Shown here piece after piece: positions 48,243 through 60,838 of a stretch of DNA of 64,000 nucleotides (the stretch's first letter is position 1; the number at the start of each line of letters is the position of its first letter). The stretch is from positions 4,735,501 through 4,799,500 of the forward strand of contig NC_091932.1 in assembly GCF_041260155.1 (NCBI RefSeq). Direction: 5' to 3'. A model generated the notes under the pieces. That model had not been told where the DNA came from and ran no database searches. It saw nothing but the letters and a program-made list of their open reading frames with translations. The translations under genes and the position numbers were made by a program. Source of the DNA: Ptychodera flava. Taxonomy: Eukaryota > Hemichordata > Enteropneusta > Ptychoderidae.

Positions 48243-51200
48243 ATGACATCTGTTTCACGGGTGAGTTGACCGAAATAACGTGACAAGGTGATCATGAAAT
48301 CCATCAATAACCTAAGAATGCCAGTTTCTCTGATCACCATGAATATTTGACTTCACGAAACGTTTGTCTGAAAGACAGTCTGAGCTCTAAGTCAGAGGAA
48401 GTTATATATTGGTTTGATGATTCGAAATAATCAAGGCTCATTTTTTCAGTCAATTGATCCAAATTAAATGACACTTGCTTCTTTTCAGAAATAACTTAAT
48501 TGATGCAAATTACTGAAATTCAACAATCAGTTGTCTCTGAAAGACAGCAAGTGCTATCGAGTTTTGAATTTTATCGATTTTGTTGTCGGTCCAGAGCTTA
48601 GATTCTAGGACACACGTAATTCACTGAACTCATTGGATTTTACCAGTTTAGATAACACATTCAGAACGACACGACAGACGGACGTAACCATCAGCCCTTT
48701 GGCTGACAGTGTAAACTGTCACCGTCATATTTGGATGACGGTTACAATCATTCATACATGTTGACAAATCAATATGGGGGTATGACGGTACAGCACGAAA
48801 TCATAGATATATAGAGCTAACTTTGTTATGTGTCCCTGTCATCGACTTAAGACCTGGAACACCATTGGATTCCAATGTTTTCTGTTATAAATATTATCAT
48901 TATTGATTATGAATTATGTATTTGTTTACTACTTTGGTCAAATCATCGTATCGTATCATATCGCATTGTATCGTATCGTAGAGAAAAAGACAAAATTTTG
49001 TAAGTGACAAAACATAAATGATTAAACATTATTGATAACATCTGCATACTCAGAGGGTTTGAAATCAAGGAAATCATTTTATTTTCTCAATTTGTTGTTC
49101 TGTACTGTAGGCATCACCCGCCATAGCGACAACTAAAGGCAACACTGACCTATACAACGCGATTCTGCCCGGACTGCGATCATCTCCAAAGTACACACCA
49201 CACTGGTATAACTACGATAAGAGAGGATCTGAACTGTTCCACATTTCTGCCAATCGCAATCCACACTACCACATCTACCAAGTAGAGTCGAGTCTACTCA
49301 ATAGATATGCAGGTATACTATTCTTTCTCTGACACATTAAAGAACTTCAGTGTTTGTACTTTACAGTTTCACAAAAACACAACTCAGGTACGTATGAATT
49401 GAAGGAGAAACGAGAGAAGAGAAAATAAGACAATTTTCAAAGGGACTAACTATTGATAAGGACTTGTGGAAAAACAATGTAGACAATAGCGGACTGCGCA
49501 CCATTTTACTGTCAAATGCTTCTCCTTTCAACTTCCGACATTTGGCTCTGTATAAAAAAGATTACACGGAGAATTACTAGAAAAAATCTTTCACTGTAAT
49601 TTGTCTTTAAAAATTAACAGTCAAAAGGGATTGCATACACTGGGGTATAACTTAAATTATTAAACTTTTTACCGATAAAAAAACCACTAGTGAAAAATGC
49701 TTGCTCAGCAGTTTTCCGGTCATCCTCTCAATTTCTCTCTCTACGAGTAATGAATCGCAGCCTTTCTTTATATCCATTTACTTAAACAAAATAAACGAAG
49801 CAGGGTCTTAAAAACGAAACAAAACCGACAGTATGATAACTTCATTATTACTCATGGTTATCTCTAAGTACTGTTACTAATATCGTTCATGATATCTTAA
49901 TACTAAAAAATTAAAATTACTCTTTTACAGTAATTCTACCGAGGAAATATTATTTTATTCATCAAATAAAGTCTGATCTTCTAGCTAGCAAATATGGGAC
50001 TTGTGCTGGTCACCTCTGATAAATTGGGATACCATCACTTGGTATAAAATCGTGCTTGGATTGGTTTGAAATAGTTCAAATTCTAGTGACAGCTTCCATT
50101 TGTTTGCCAATACCTTCATTTCATTAGAAAGAATCCACGCTGTAATCAGTTGCCATCCTAAGTTATCACCATGATTATTCAGTTTCATGAACCCATGCAA
50201 ACTCAGAAATACTGGTTTCAATTATGTCAAACATTGTCGGGGCCGTCCATAAGCTTACAGCTTTATGAATCGTAAAAGCAATGACTCCCTCTATCTGTCT
50301 GATTTACCGTCGAGTATAGACTTAGATCAAGTATGTGATGTGTGAACGTTTGAGTGGGGTGAACGATGATTTGTGTTCTGTTTTCATATGAAACGTCTGA
50401 GTAGGATGAAAGCGGTACAGGGGTGTCTCACCGGGCCGAAATCATACTAACTCACTACTGCGCAGACTCAAAGGTACCAGTTCGTTCGATCGCTAGAAAG
50501 ACCAGACCTGGGCTGCCAAATTTCAAATGGGTTTGTATGAAATAGAATATAGACAAGAGAAACTGTTGCAAATGATTTTATTTTTTAAAAATTCACCGAC
50601 TTGAACCAAGTCGAAGCCGAGTACAAAGAAAAGTTGAAATATGGAATGTCGACGACGCAATTCATTATTCTCAATCGAGGTTTATGTCACTACTGCCACT
50701 TACGTTGGTCATTAAAATACATACTTCCCTGCAATAAATGCCCTTATTGAAATACCATCACCACAGTAACAGTCAGACCTATAGTAGCCATAACAACGTG
50801 GTCAACAGCGCCTCTACCACTATAGATAACATATGTGTGTTGATATTACAGATGACATCGTTTCTCCGTATGGTGAAGGGTCTATCATAGCAGATTTGGG
50901 AGCAGGAGACTGCAGTAAACCAAGAATACTAATTGAAGCGCTTCTGAAGAAAAACGGAACTTGTACATTTTATCCTGTGGATGTCGCAAAAGGTAAGGAA
51001 GCGTCCATAAACTCCTTGCGAGGGGCAGAGAACAATTTCACTCTCTCACAGCCCCTAGTTCACTATGCAACTTCTCATATCTAACCAACACTGATGTCCC
51101 CTCAATGGTCCGGTTTAACCAGCCCCAAGACAAACGTGTAGCCTGACCAAACTACGCCAGCTCACATAGCCAGGGCTACAGTGAGCTTGAAGTCGATGCA

Positions 51201-53880
51201 GGAGAAGGCTGACGCGTAGCCAATAAGCTTACGGGGTTGTGACATAGTTCGAGTACAATAAAATGTCTGTCTTCCAAGACTCAAAAATGACATTGACACG
51301 TCTGCGAATAAATTATAAGCAAACACATTTAAGAGTAAATCGGAAATATCTCGCTCCCTGTTGGTAAATACAGATGCACTGTATTTTTTCCAAATAATTT
51401 TCCTTCAATTACTTTAAAAAATAACAAATTTCTTCTCCGTTGTGACCTATACTGCGACAGAATGTCTGTTTGTTCATAGAAATCAGATTGTGCTGTACAG
51501 TTTGCAATAGTCTCATAAATTTAAGGATATATCAGACACATGTGTATCAGTTTATTAGAATTACTTCCTTATGCCAATGATTTATCATTGTTTGGTTTTA
51601 GTTTTATCTTACTTAATATCGTATCTGTGACTTCGTTGAGGAAATCAGACACTGAATTCATCTGTTTGTTTCCTGACATTATTGACTTCATTTAATTGTC
51701 TAATAACAGAGTTCGTAGAAGAAAACTCCCGTCGTTTGATCGATGAATACCCAGGCTTAGAGGTACACCCACTTGCCGGTGAAAATCAACATGGCTTGAA
51801 ATATCTACAGGGTTTCGCAGAGCCAAGCTTATCACTCATTTCGGAAACAGTTTCAGTACCATAGCAATGCACGAAATGTTGCCATTTCTCGAAACTGTAT
51901 GGGACACCCTTCAAGGTAGGACTCTCATTTTCCGCTGTTCGTAATACCGTCTTGTCATCGGTTAGCGTAACTTGTGTTTGTCTCAACACTTCCGTTTCCC
52001 ACGAATGCAGCCCCTGTGAAACTTAAATTCATGGATGGCTTTAAAACACAAACACTGTACTGTACGCCGCCCTTAGTGTATGTTTATTTGTTTGACCTTT
52101 CATCTCTTATATTTGCTGACCGGGTGTATGGTATAAAAATCCACTTGTCCGTCGGTGAATTCGAGCACTCGCTTCCTGAGTTGGTTTTTATGATAAATAT
52201 GAATATTATCTCTTTGGATACCAATTTCCCTGCAAATCGTGTTATAATTCAATACTTGTTGAGTGCCCTTTCCGTGGTTTGTCATTTGACGTTATCATGA
52301 CTTTATATTGTAGGTCCAAACGACAGATATTTGGTAGGAATTGATGTTACTCAAAACGCTGAAATCGTCCAGAAAGCCTACGGTCACGAAACATGGGAGG
52401 ACTTTAACAGGAATGTGTTAACTCGACTTAACAGCGACTTTAACGCTAAGTTTCAACACTGAGGAATTTGAATATTACTTGGAGTACATCGTGAGTAGCG
52501 AAGAAATGCATAAAATTAAATGTCCTGAGTATGTGAATGTTGGCTTTCGAAGTAAATGTGACCAGACAATACATCTCGGTAAGTTAATTTATTCGATGTT
52601 GTTTGCGAACACTGTACAACGCTTGAACTCTCGCCACCTTAAAGAGAAACGGTTGACGGAACTGTGCCTGTGCGAGTTTCTTGTTTACAAACATTGTATT
52701 TCGTGCACAATATCTGGATGCACCTCATCATCATAAGTGTCAGCATTTAAACTATACGATGTAGATTATGACAGATATGTTTTTTAACTTTCATCAATCA
52801 CCATCGTACCTTAGGTACAGTGTTTACATCGGTCGTATGGGTCCTATGCGACTTAGAGCGCAGTTCCGACGACTGTATCCCTTTAAATAGAGGTTATATT
52901 GTGCTGAGTGGCAAACTACATATTGTATGGTAAAAAGTCGACTTCTCACAATAACAAGAGTTTGAGATAATGATCTAATAAGCACTTTTAACATTAAAAT
53001 AATCGCTGTCATAGAAAAAAGTTCTATTGTTCGTGAGTCTAGCTGAACTCATGCATAGTTTTATCGTTTTAGGCATTTCTGGCATTAAATTCATGCATAA
53101 CCTGAAATTTTATGATGTGTGTAGGGTTACGTGTTTTACTTAGTAGATCGAGTGAGGGCGCTGTGCAGCATCAATCACATCTTTCGGCAACGAGATTTGT
53201 CATACAACATTATCACGATGAAGCTTCCTCTCATTCACCTCGTTTGTGAAATGTACTGAAATGCAATGTACGAATATGTCAATGTTTTCATATTTGACAT
53301 AAGGCCGTTTGCAGTTAATGTCAGATTTTTAACTATGCGGAGCGCTAATCTCCGAAAATTTATCGAACTAGCTCCCGATGTTGTGAATGTCACCCCTGAA
53401 ATTATAAATTATCGACGAGTATCCATTTGCTGGGGACAAAACCCCCCTCCCCTCTAGTCCTTGTGGGCGATAGTACCAGTGTGAACGCAGCTGTTGGTGT
53501 TTGTAACCTTGGCAACCTTGGGAGTATGTCAATTATTTCACTCAGTGACTGTTGAATTGCAATGTTGCACCTTGATCAGACATTGTGTGGTCATTGGCTC
53601 CAGTGTATTACTCAAGTATGTAAGAAAGATCAAGTATACCAAGCCGATACCACTTCGATTTGCATTTCGTCTGTTAACAGGTACAGTTGATGAAAACCTC
53701 CTCTTTGTAAAAGACGAGATCATCTACCTACATGACCCTGGTAGCATGACCGTGAAATGGTCTTGGTCGCAGTTTGAAGACTTCATCGCGAACGCTGGGT
53801 TAAGCATCGATAAGAAGTGGGTTGATGAAGGAAACAGCTCAGGATTGTTGTCATTGAAACGTACCAAACACGACAACTGA
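48243..53880 (+). CDS. EgtD-like SAM methyltransferase (Methyltransf_33), six exons, two frame breaks
   Basis: Exons 48243-48260, 49111-49312, 50852-50992, 51710-51915, 52314-52578 and 53681-53880 have GT-AG borders and phases that agree if one base is restored in the fourth and one removed in the fifth. The product is about 343 aa (bacterial EgtD about 320). Family landmarks in order: SSPKYTPHWYNYDKRGSELF (EgtD N-terminal start), the SAM loop ADLGAGDCSKPRILIEALL, FYPVDVAK, a STIxxxEMLPFL block, YLVGIDVTQNAEIVQKAYG and FNRNVLTRLNSDF. EgtD trimethylates histidine on the way to ergothioneine. Here the Asn of the bacterial STIGN loop and the late ExS substrate motif are not seen, so histidine may not be the substrate. 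The short first exon is the least certain part. Frame breaks: exon four is 206 nt (207 expected) and exon five 265 nt (264 expected). Either the gene is recently broken or the assembly has indels. Confidence 0.78.
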
Positions 53881-53892
53881 TCCACATCCAGT

Positions 53893-53898
53893 AATAAA
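53893..53898 (+). terminator. Poly(A) signal of the EgtD-like gene
   Basis: AATAAA starts 12 bp after the TGA stop, giving a very short 3' UTR. Other candidates further downstream are not excluded. Confidence 0.4.
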
Positions 53899-53899
53899 A

Positions 53900-55134
53900 T
53901 GAAAACAAAGACCGGATGTCAATGTTTCTTTTACGGTTATTTAGAAGATCATAATCGACCCAAAAAGTTCAGCTTAATATGTGTTATTATTATAAACTCT
54001 AAAAAAGCGTACTTTTATGCGCAGTCAGTCTTTCCTCCTTCTCTTCCATGCTCCAAGTAAATATTGTAGTCCGTTCACTTTTCAGAATCTGCCAGTGTCA
54101 ATGTCTAACGCAGAATTTACTCGTTCGTCTTTTCAGAATGATAAAGGTTACGCGATGATCATCTTATCAGAGGTAAAATGATAAACAGGAATATTTGAGT
54201 GTCTAGAGACATTCGTGTACAGCAAGAATCGTATGAATGTGTTTTATTAGATTATTGAATTATTTTTAGGTTGGATAATACGAGTCAACATGAACTTGAT
54301 TTGTATAGCATAGTTCATTCATTTCTTTCCATAATTACAAGAAAGGCAATTGCATCGCAATATATGGTTGCAAGTTACAAAGTATGCTATTCTTATGAGG
54401 TATAAAGACCTCACATTGTAAACACAGTGTAGTAACTCACAAAAGTAAATACTTTGAAAATGTCTCAGAGTCAATAAATTAGTAAATAAATAAATAAATA
54501 CATAAATAAATAAATAAATAAATACAGTTACAAAACAGCAACTCTTATGATGAATTTATTCTCTCTTCAAGAATGGAATGAATGTGGTTAAGAACTAGAA
54601 AATAGCTAATGCAAAGCTGATGAGTGTCTAGCTCCTGGTGAGTGGTAACTGAGAATTAAAAAAGAGAGATCTACATTGTATCAACGAAGGGTTCTAAAAG
54701 TTTTTCCGTAACCTTAAGGGTAGAACTGCGCCTCGTGTAAGTCTCTAGGAAAAGTCATGCGATGCCACGGGCCCTTAGATATCAGGTTCAGTTGACTAGT
54801 TTCAACTGCCGAAAAAAACAAAGAAACAAAGAAACAAACAAAAACATTTAAAATAGCAACATTTAAATTCAGCGATAACTCTGACTAGCTGAAAGATGAC
54901 GACAGAATTTTAAGTTTTCAGAACAGTGCGCAAATGTGATTCCCAAGTTATTAACATTATCGGCCGTACGTGGTAAAATGTCATTTTTTATGTTTTAAGT
55001 TCAGTCCGTCCGTTTTTGGCCCTGCTTCTCATAACACATCTCTTACTCTCAAAAATACCATAAAACAAAATTTCTGCCTCTCTTAACGCGATGCTTTTCT
55101 ACATTACTTTCAGAATACTCATTGGCAACTGTCC
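53900..55134. other. No gene recognised; AAAT microsatellite
   Basis: A run of AAAT units, interrupted once by CATA, occupies 54482-54525. Short A-rich runs (AAACAAAG type) lie at 54812-54845. No supported ORF. Confidence 0.5.
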
Positions 55135-55484
55135 AGATTACCTTAAGTCATTGATAGATATCTAAGTACCTCATCGCAATCTTCGCTCGTCGAATAAAGT
55201 TCTTTAACTAGGCATGATACAAGATACACTACTACAAACTATGGTCTTAGGGCTTTTTCAGTGGCTGCCCCGATTTTTTGGAATGATCTGTCTTTAGATG
55301 TTTCTGTCCTAGAGTTTTCAATTGACACATTTAAACGATACTTGAAAACTTGTCTTTTTAGAGATTGTTATAGTATGTTTTGTGATCTGTGATTTTAATT
55401 ACCTCCTTTTATTGTAGAATGTACAGAGCACTGAGACGAAGTGGAGTGCGCTTTTAAGAAATAAATAATAATAATAATAATGTA
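55135..55484 (+). mobile_element. LINE 3' end (CR1/Rex-like), 5'-truncated
   Basis: The plus-strand frame before the stop at 55390-55392 reads the typical C-terminus of a CR1-group reverse transcriptase ORF: YGLRAFSVAAPIFWNDL, then SIDTFKRYLKTCLF. Upstream, an LRSS phrase belongs to the same region but in another frame, so the coding part is damaged. A short 3' UTR ends in an AAT/TAA microsatellite tail (55460-55484), as in CR1/L2-like elements. Only the last few hundred bases of the element are present. Confidence 0.75.
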
Positions 55485-56224
55485 AACAAAAGTGGTTACT
55501 TCAAAGGAATGGTACAAATTACTACTTCTTGACAAACCATCATCCATGTATTTCACATTTTCTTTTCTACTGTTTCTATAAATTCCGCAGTCAGTGTAAA
55601 GTGACACTGTCAATCTGTCAGATGCAACTACATTGTCTGTCAGATTCCCTTGACTCGCCTCCAAACGATATCAGTGATACCGATTCAGCGGTCTTCACCT
55701 GGTTTTATGCAGGTACGTGTTTAATAAATTATGAAGATTTGATAGGCTGCATTAATAAAGATAACAACTTTATCCTATCATCTAATCGGTTAAGAAGTAT
55801 AAATGTCGGATTTTTCATGACGATTTCTTGGTGGTCCTGAAGCGTGATACATGTCTGTTTTTCGGGTTTGAGTTAATCGTTGAAGGAAAAACAATCCTCT
55901 TGCCCTTCCTTTGCTTCTGTGTTGATGTAATTGTAGACTTTACCATCAGATAACTTCGATATGTCAATACGTAATATGAGAAATTCACTGGTAAACAAAC
56001 AAATAATAAATAAATGATGCAAAAACCCAGTAAAGATGTGTCCTCTATTGACCTGTTTAGTCAATAGAAGTCCGGATAATATTTAACCTCTGTACAAACG
56101 GCGCACCTCCACTTCATGTGGCTGACTAAATCTGAAAACACAAATATTTGGAATCGTTTCTATGGTAACGCAGACAGTGACAGTAATGATCAATCGTTTG
56201 AGTAAGGACACTATTTTATTGAGC
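55485..56224. other. No gene recognised
   Basis: Open frames at 55529-55840 (plus) and 55873-56064 (minus) have no domain or splice support. Confidence 0.4.
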
Positions 56225-56650
56225 GTGTACATTTCATTTCCTGAACAAACGTGAAAATTTCATGAATAATGAAGTACATTTGTAATGCGCCTAATCTCTG
56301 AACAGAGCTCAAGGCGCAATAGTAACAAAAATAAAAAATAACAGGAGAAATGAATGAACCACCGGGACTGGAGACTAGGAAAACGAAAAAGGTTAAACTA
56401 CTGTTTAAAGAGAAAAGTCTTGAGGGAACGACGGAAAGAAAGGGTAGAGTTGGAGTGGCGAAGGTCAAAAGGAAGTTTGTTCCATAATGCAGGGCCAATG
56501 TAAGAGATAGATCTCTCGCCAAAAGTCTTTGGAAACTCTTGAGAAGTCGAGAATCTGAGGAAGAGCGGAGTTGTCTTTTTGGAGTGTATTGATGTAGAAG
56601 CTCAGAGAGATATTGCGGTACTGTACCCGTATGCTCGGGAACAAACGCGA
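56225..56650 (-). mobile_element. LINE 3' end, second family, 5'-truncated
   Basis: The minus-strand frame ending at the TAG at 56398-56400 reads FGERSISYIGPALWNKLPFD followed by LSFRRSLKTFLFKQ, again the C-terminus of a CR1/Rex-type reverse transcriptase ORF but clearly different from the copy at 55135. An upstream LRSSSDSRLL phrase sits in another frame. The 3' UTR includes TTGCGCCTTGAGCTCTG, a phrase typical of dispersed LINE tails, and the copy ends near 56225. Confidence 0.72.
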
Positions 56651-57483
56651 AGATTTCATATATTATACTCGATTTCCTGAAAAAAATGTTACAGTACGTT
56701 TTTCAGAAAAGTGTATGGGCATTGTTTTAAGTCTGCAAATCAACTGATAATAAATCGTTATCAATGGACACCATTAGCCTCGGTACATCCTTGTTTTCAA
56801 GGAAATTGATAGCGCCACCAGCGGTTACGATATTCAAGTGATTTTGTCATCTTTATCTCTGAGAAGATTATCTAATTGTGCATAACTTTCAAAGGAGAAT
56901 GTAGGGTTAAAATCTTACAAACAATCAGTGTCAACAAGCAACAATGAGAAAACCAGGAAATCTTGTTTTAGTCACGTTTTGCTAAGTTTAAAATCATTCG
57001 GCAATATCCCAGGATCGAAGTCGAACCATGAGAACGAAATCAATCTTAAAAACAGAAAATAGGAAACGTGAACAGGGAAATCATGAAAAGAGATAAATAG
57101 ATTTCAGTAAACATGACGTCTGTGCAATACTTGGTGCCAATGTGGATATTAGTAAAGTACAGAGAAATACCAAAACGAATCCAGTTTCAAAATTAATAAA
57201 TTTGATGTCAACATTGATCACCGTCTAGGTTCGTAATAACATAACTTTTTAAGTTATAAAACTATTGTGAACTTAATCGCTTATTCTGGGATAATCGTTT
57301 GCTTACCTTTTGTCAGAAGTAGTAACCAGGTTCATCGAAAGACACAGCTTTGCAAAGCTTTATGCTCCTACATAGCTTCTCCTTTTTCTGTCATCTAAAT
57401 TGGCCGAACTCATACCACTTAAATATTTTCCCTACAGGATGTTGTTAAGACCCTCAAGTCCTGTCGCACAAGAGGGAAATTAG
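56651..57483. other. No gene recognised
   Basis: AT-rich spacer without supported coding sequence or bounded repeats. Confidence 0.4.
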
Positions 57484-58284
57484 CTGAGCAAAATTTCATT
57501 CGATGCTGTTTGCTTAGCTAGTTTACTCTCGTGTGCGGGCGATATTTCGTGATTTTTCCTCTCTAGCCGTTGAGCAAAATATTCAACATGTTTCATTTTT
57601 TGCATCGCGAGGCAAATTCCTCAACTAATGCTCCGGAGAAAGTTATTTTCCTCACGACTTTTTGACTAAAGCGCGCGTGTGGATATCACATGACAGTCCA
57701 AAATATCCACCCGTAGCCTTGCCCGTACCATTGAAAACAGACAGCGTACCTAATAAAGTGAGATTAGCACTTTGATTGGCGTCGCTTTCTACATGGTAAC
57801 TCTATTAGCTACCTAAAACTGAATAAATTAAACGGCGAATGACATCAAAATACATGGCAGACAAGATAGATTGGTCTATCTTCTTTACGCGTACTGCGGC
57901 CTACGATGTGTATCGAACCACATGCAGCACATGGGACTGCGTTTCCAATGCTACGGGCCAGGCTATACGGGTGGTCATTTTGCACTGTCACGTGATTTCC
58001 ACACGCGCGCTTTAGTCTTAAAGTCGTGAGGAAAATAACTTTCTCCCGCGCAAATGGTCAGAATTTGCCTCACGAGGCAAAAAATATTATGATATATATT
58101 ATATTATATTATATCATACCAGTATATTGATGGTGCAAATACAGCGATCTGATTGGTCGAGACGCGAAAAGAACCGTGGTATATTGGCGATATACCACGG
58201 CTGGCATGCGCACTAGCTCTAAGCTTGAGGAAAAGTCCTTTTATGACGTTCCCCGCAAGAATTTCAATATACTGTTATGATATA

Positions 58285-58430
58285 ATAGCAATAAATCACA
58301 CCCAGCGACGGTATACCACTCGATTTTGACCAGTTCACTTCATATATGCACTCGCTATCGCTCGTTCATATATGTCGTGAACTGGTCAAAATCTCGTGGC
58401 ATACCATCGCTGGGTGTGCTTTATTGCTTA
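58285..58430. mobile_element. Hairpin MITE
   Basis: A palindrome with arms of about 60 bp: TAGCAATAAATCACACCCAG at the left and its near complement ending at 58430. CATATATG sits on both sides of the loop (CACTCGCTATCGCTCG). Confidence 0.8.
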
Positions 58431-58965
58431 ATTATAACACGTCACATGCTCATTCCGTGTCGCGATTCGCCAGACTACGTCACGTGACGAGAAAATAGAT
58501 ACATCTAGTCCCTACCGGATCGACAAAAGTGACGTCAGAGGTTATTTTTTGAAAAGCTATTTCCCTAGGGAAATAGTTCTTACCAAATTTGGAAAAGTGC
58601 CCGGTCACGTGACCGTAGTGTCGTCTGCAGCTTTGCAACGATGGCGGGTGACTAGAACGTGATGTGCGTCCGGGATAGGTGACGACACATTCTCTAAAAC
58701 AGATTTTCCAACATTTTCCAACATTCCAACAGCGTAGGAACTTGAACAGCTCATCGACGAAAACGATTTAAGTGCAACTAAGAATGTCGCCAGGTATGCT
58801 TCGAATTTTTTTTGAAAGAATTGATACCACGTACAATAACTGAAACCGCTGTGGAAACATCGCCCACTAAGGCTTAAACTTGTAACAATGGATTGTTGCG
58901 GTGCAAAATATCAAAACACATTAAAAACTATATAGCAATACAACATGAGCATGTGGTGTGTTATA

Positions 58966-59161
58966 AAACACCTTTAGCCTGGTCTTTATTTGGGCTATAG
59001 CGCTCGTCTATTACCCCTCGTGGCCGTGTGTTACCAGAAACACATCGCTATACCCCTCGGCCTACGGCCTCGGGGAATAGCGATGTGTTTCTTGGTAACA
59101 CACGGCCCCTCAGGGTAATAGACGGGCGCTATAGCCCTCATGACCAGGCAATAGGTGTTTA
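58966..59161. mobile_element. Hairpin MITE, about 196 bp
   Basis: Near-perfect inverted arms of about 90 bp, from AAACACCT plus GCCTGGTC at the left to GACCAGGCAATAGGTGTTT at the right. Inside are GGGCTATAGCGC, GTCTATTACCC and CCGTGTGTTACC; the loop lies within CCTCGGCCTACGGCCTCGG. Confidence 0.8.
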
Positions 59162-59264
<103 letters not shown>

Positions 59265-59352
59265 TAATATTTTGCTCAACGGCTCGCGAGGAAAAACTCA
59301 CGAAAAATCGCCGTCACACGAGAGTAAACTGCTAAGCAAACAGCCTCGAAAG

Positions 59353-60676
59353 AAATATGCAAATCGAAAAGAACCCGACTAATTTACACCTGGTCAAGAA
59401 AATAAACATCGATCGTCGACATACAGTACAATTGGATATATGGTGTTTGCAGGAAGACATACAAATTTGCTGTTAGGACAATCTAGGCAAAGATAACGTC
59501 TGCAGATTTTAATAGTGAAACTGCTTATAAATAGGCTTATTTCATGTTGTTCATACATAAAGGTACAGTGTGCGAAATCTGTTGTTGTATTGAAGATAAA
59601 ATGTGAATGGCGAAAGTCGACCACTATTTAATTGAATATGTAACGCTCCTCTGCGCATGTGTGTTGAATCGTGATCGTGTGTATTGACGAAGCAATGAGC
59701 GGACTTGCGCGTTCACCGTATACGCGGTTGAAACTTACATTACTTGGTTTACGAACAGAGGCGTCTGAGGCCAGCTCAGCTTAGTATCAGTAAGGCGGTC
59801 GCCTTGGAAACAGAGGATAGGTTAGAGATGGTGCTGTCATGACATCGAATTGCAGGAAGCATTACTATGAAACGGTAAAGATTCCAATGTTTCGGGAGGA
59901 AAAGGAGCAAGATTGATTATTTTATTCAGTCGTAATTTTCAGAGTCTGGTCACTGAAGATTGTGATGGCATTCGATGGTTATCAGAGCACTACGCGTCAC
60001 ATTTTATTTTGCAAACCACAATCGCAAAACGACACACGTTGCCAACAAATGACGAGGTAAGACTTTCCTAATATTGGTGCATCTTGTCGCTGATTTTCAC
60101 GTGGTATTTATAGCACCGCATTTTGTTGTTGCTTTTAAGTTTTATCGATTGTAAGATTTGGATACAGAAAATATTTCATCGCTGATTGCAGACCCACGAC
60201 TTTACCAAGGCTAACGTACACAACGCAGTCGACACCAAACGTGAAAAATTGCCGGGCAATAAATCAAGAATGAATTACTTGATAAATTTAGAATGCATGT
60301 AGAATAAAGAGAGCAACTCGGTCTGTTGGTTATGTCATATTGTCACTTAGCTCATAGACAGTTTCTCGACTGTCTATGCTTAGCTGTACCTTTTCGTTCA
60401 GTAAACAGCTCCGTTACGCTGTCTTTCATGAATGGTACTGATGTATCATCACAAACACTGTTGATAAAGACACTCCTCTAACGCATATTGAGCAGCTGTC
60501 CTTACAAAAAACGTGTAATGCATTTAAAAGGGTTGGCGTTGGAAAATGTCACTGACTTGGCCGCAATAAAATGTTGGATGTATTGCCAGCTTATCAATAC
60601 TACTGAACGGAAATCATAAACATTGCGACGATGGTTGTACATCCAGGAGTCGCTTACGTTGTATTAGATGAAAGTT
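59353..60676. other. No gene recognised
   Basis: Contains a short perfect hairpin at 60352-60379 (CATAGACAGT / ACTGTCTATG). Nothing else could be supported. Confidence 0.4.
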
Positions 60677-60838
60677 TTATGCGTCGTACACCAGAACCTC
60701 ACGGGCGAAGGGGATGTTTTTGGCGACAAGTTTCTGTTTGACCTCAGATAAGTATTTTTCCCGGTTTACTGTCTTGCCTCCGAATGTCATAGTCAAGAAT
60801 GTGTAGACATTCTGATTAACATTGTCCACTTTGTAGGA
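60677..60838 (-). CDS. Terminal coding exon of an unassigned gene
   Basis: A clean acceptor (TATTTTCAG) precedes 54 in-frame codons ending in TAA. The reading starts SYKVDNVNQNVYTFLTMTFG, continues GKTVNREKYLSEVKQKL and ends REVLVYDA. The composition is that of a soluble folded protein. The FGG ... ExYL ... L ... YD spacing weakly recalls the C-terminal half of SOUL/HEBP heme-binding proteins, but the usual continuation after the YD-Pro is absent, so this is only a suggestion. No convincing upstream exon was found between 60839 and 64000; it may lie beyond the window. Phase at the acceptor would be 0. Confidence 0.5.
   Translation of the reverse strand, partial: SYKVDNVNQNVYTFLTMTFGGKTVNREKYLSEVKQKLVAKNIPFAREVLVYDA

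Noticed and set aside
48243-53880. Histamine N-methyltransferase-like gene, a common expansion in these animals
   Set aside because: The N-terminal YDxRGSxLF region, the LGAG loop and the FNRNVLxRLN block match EgtD (Methyltransf_33) better.
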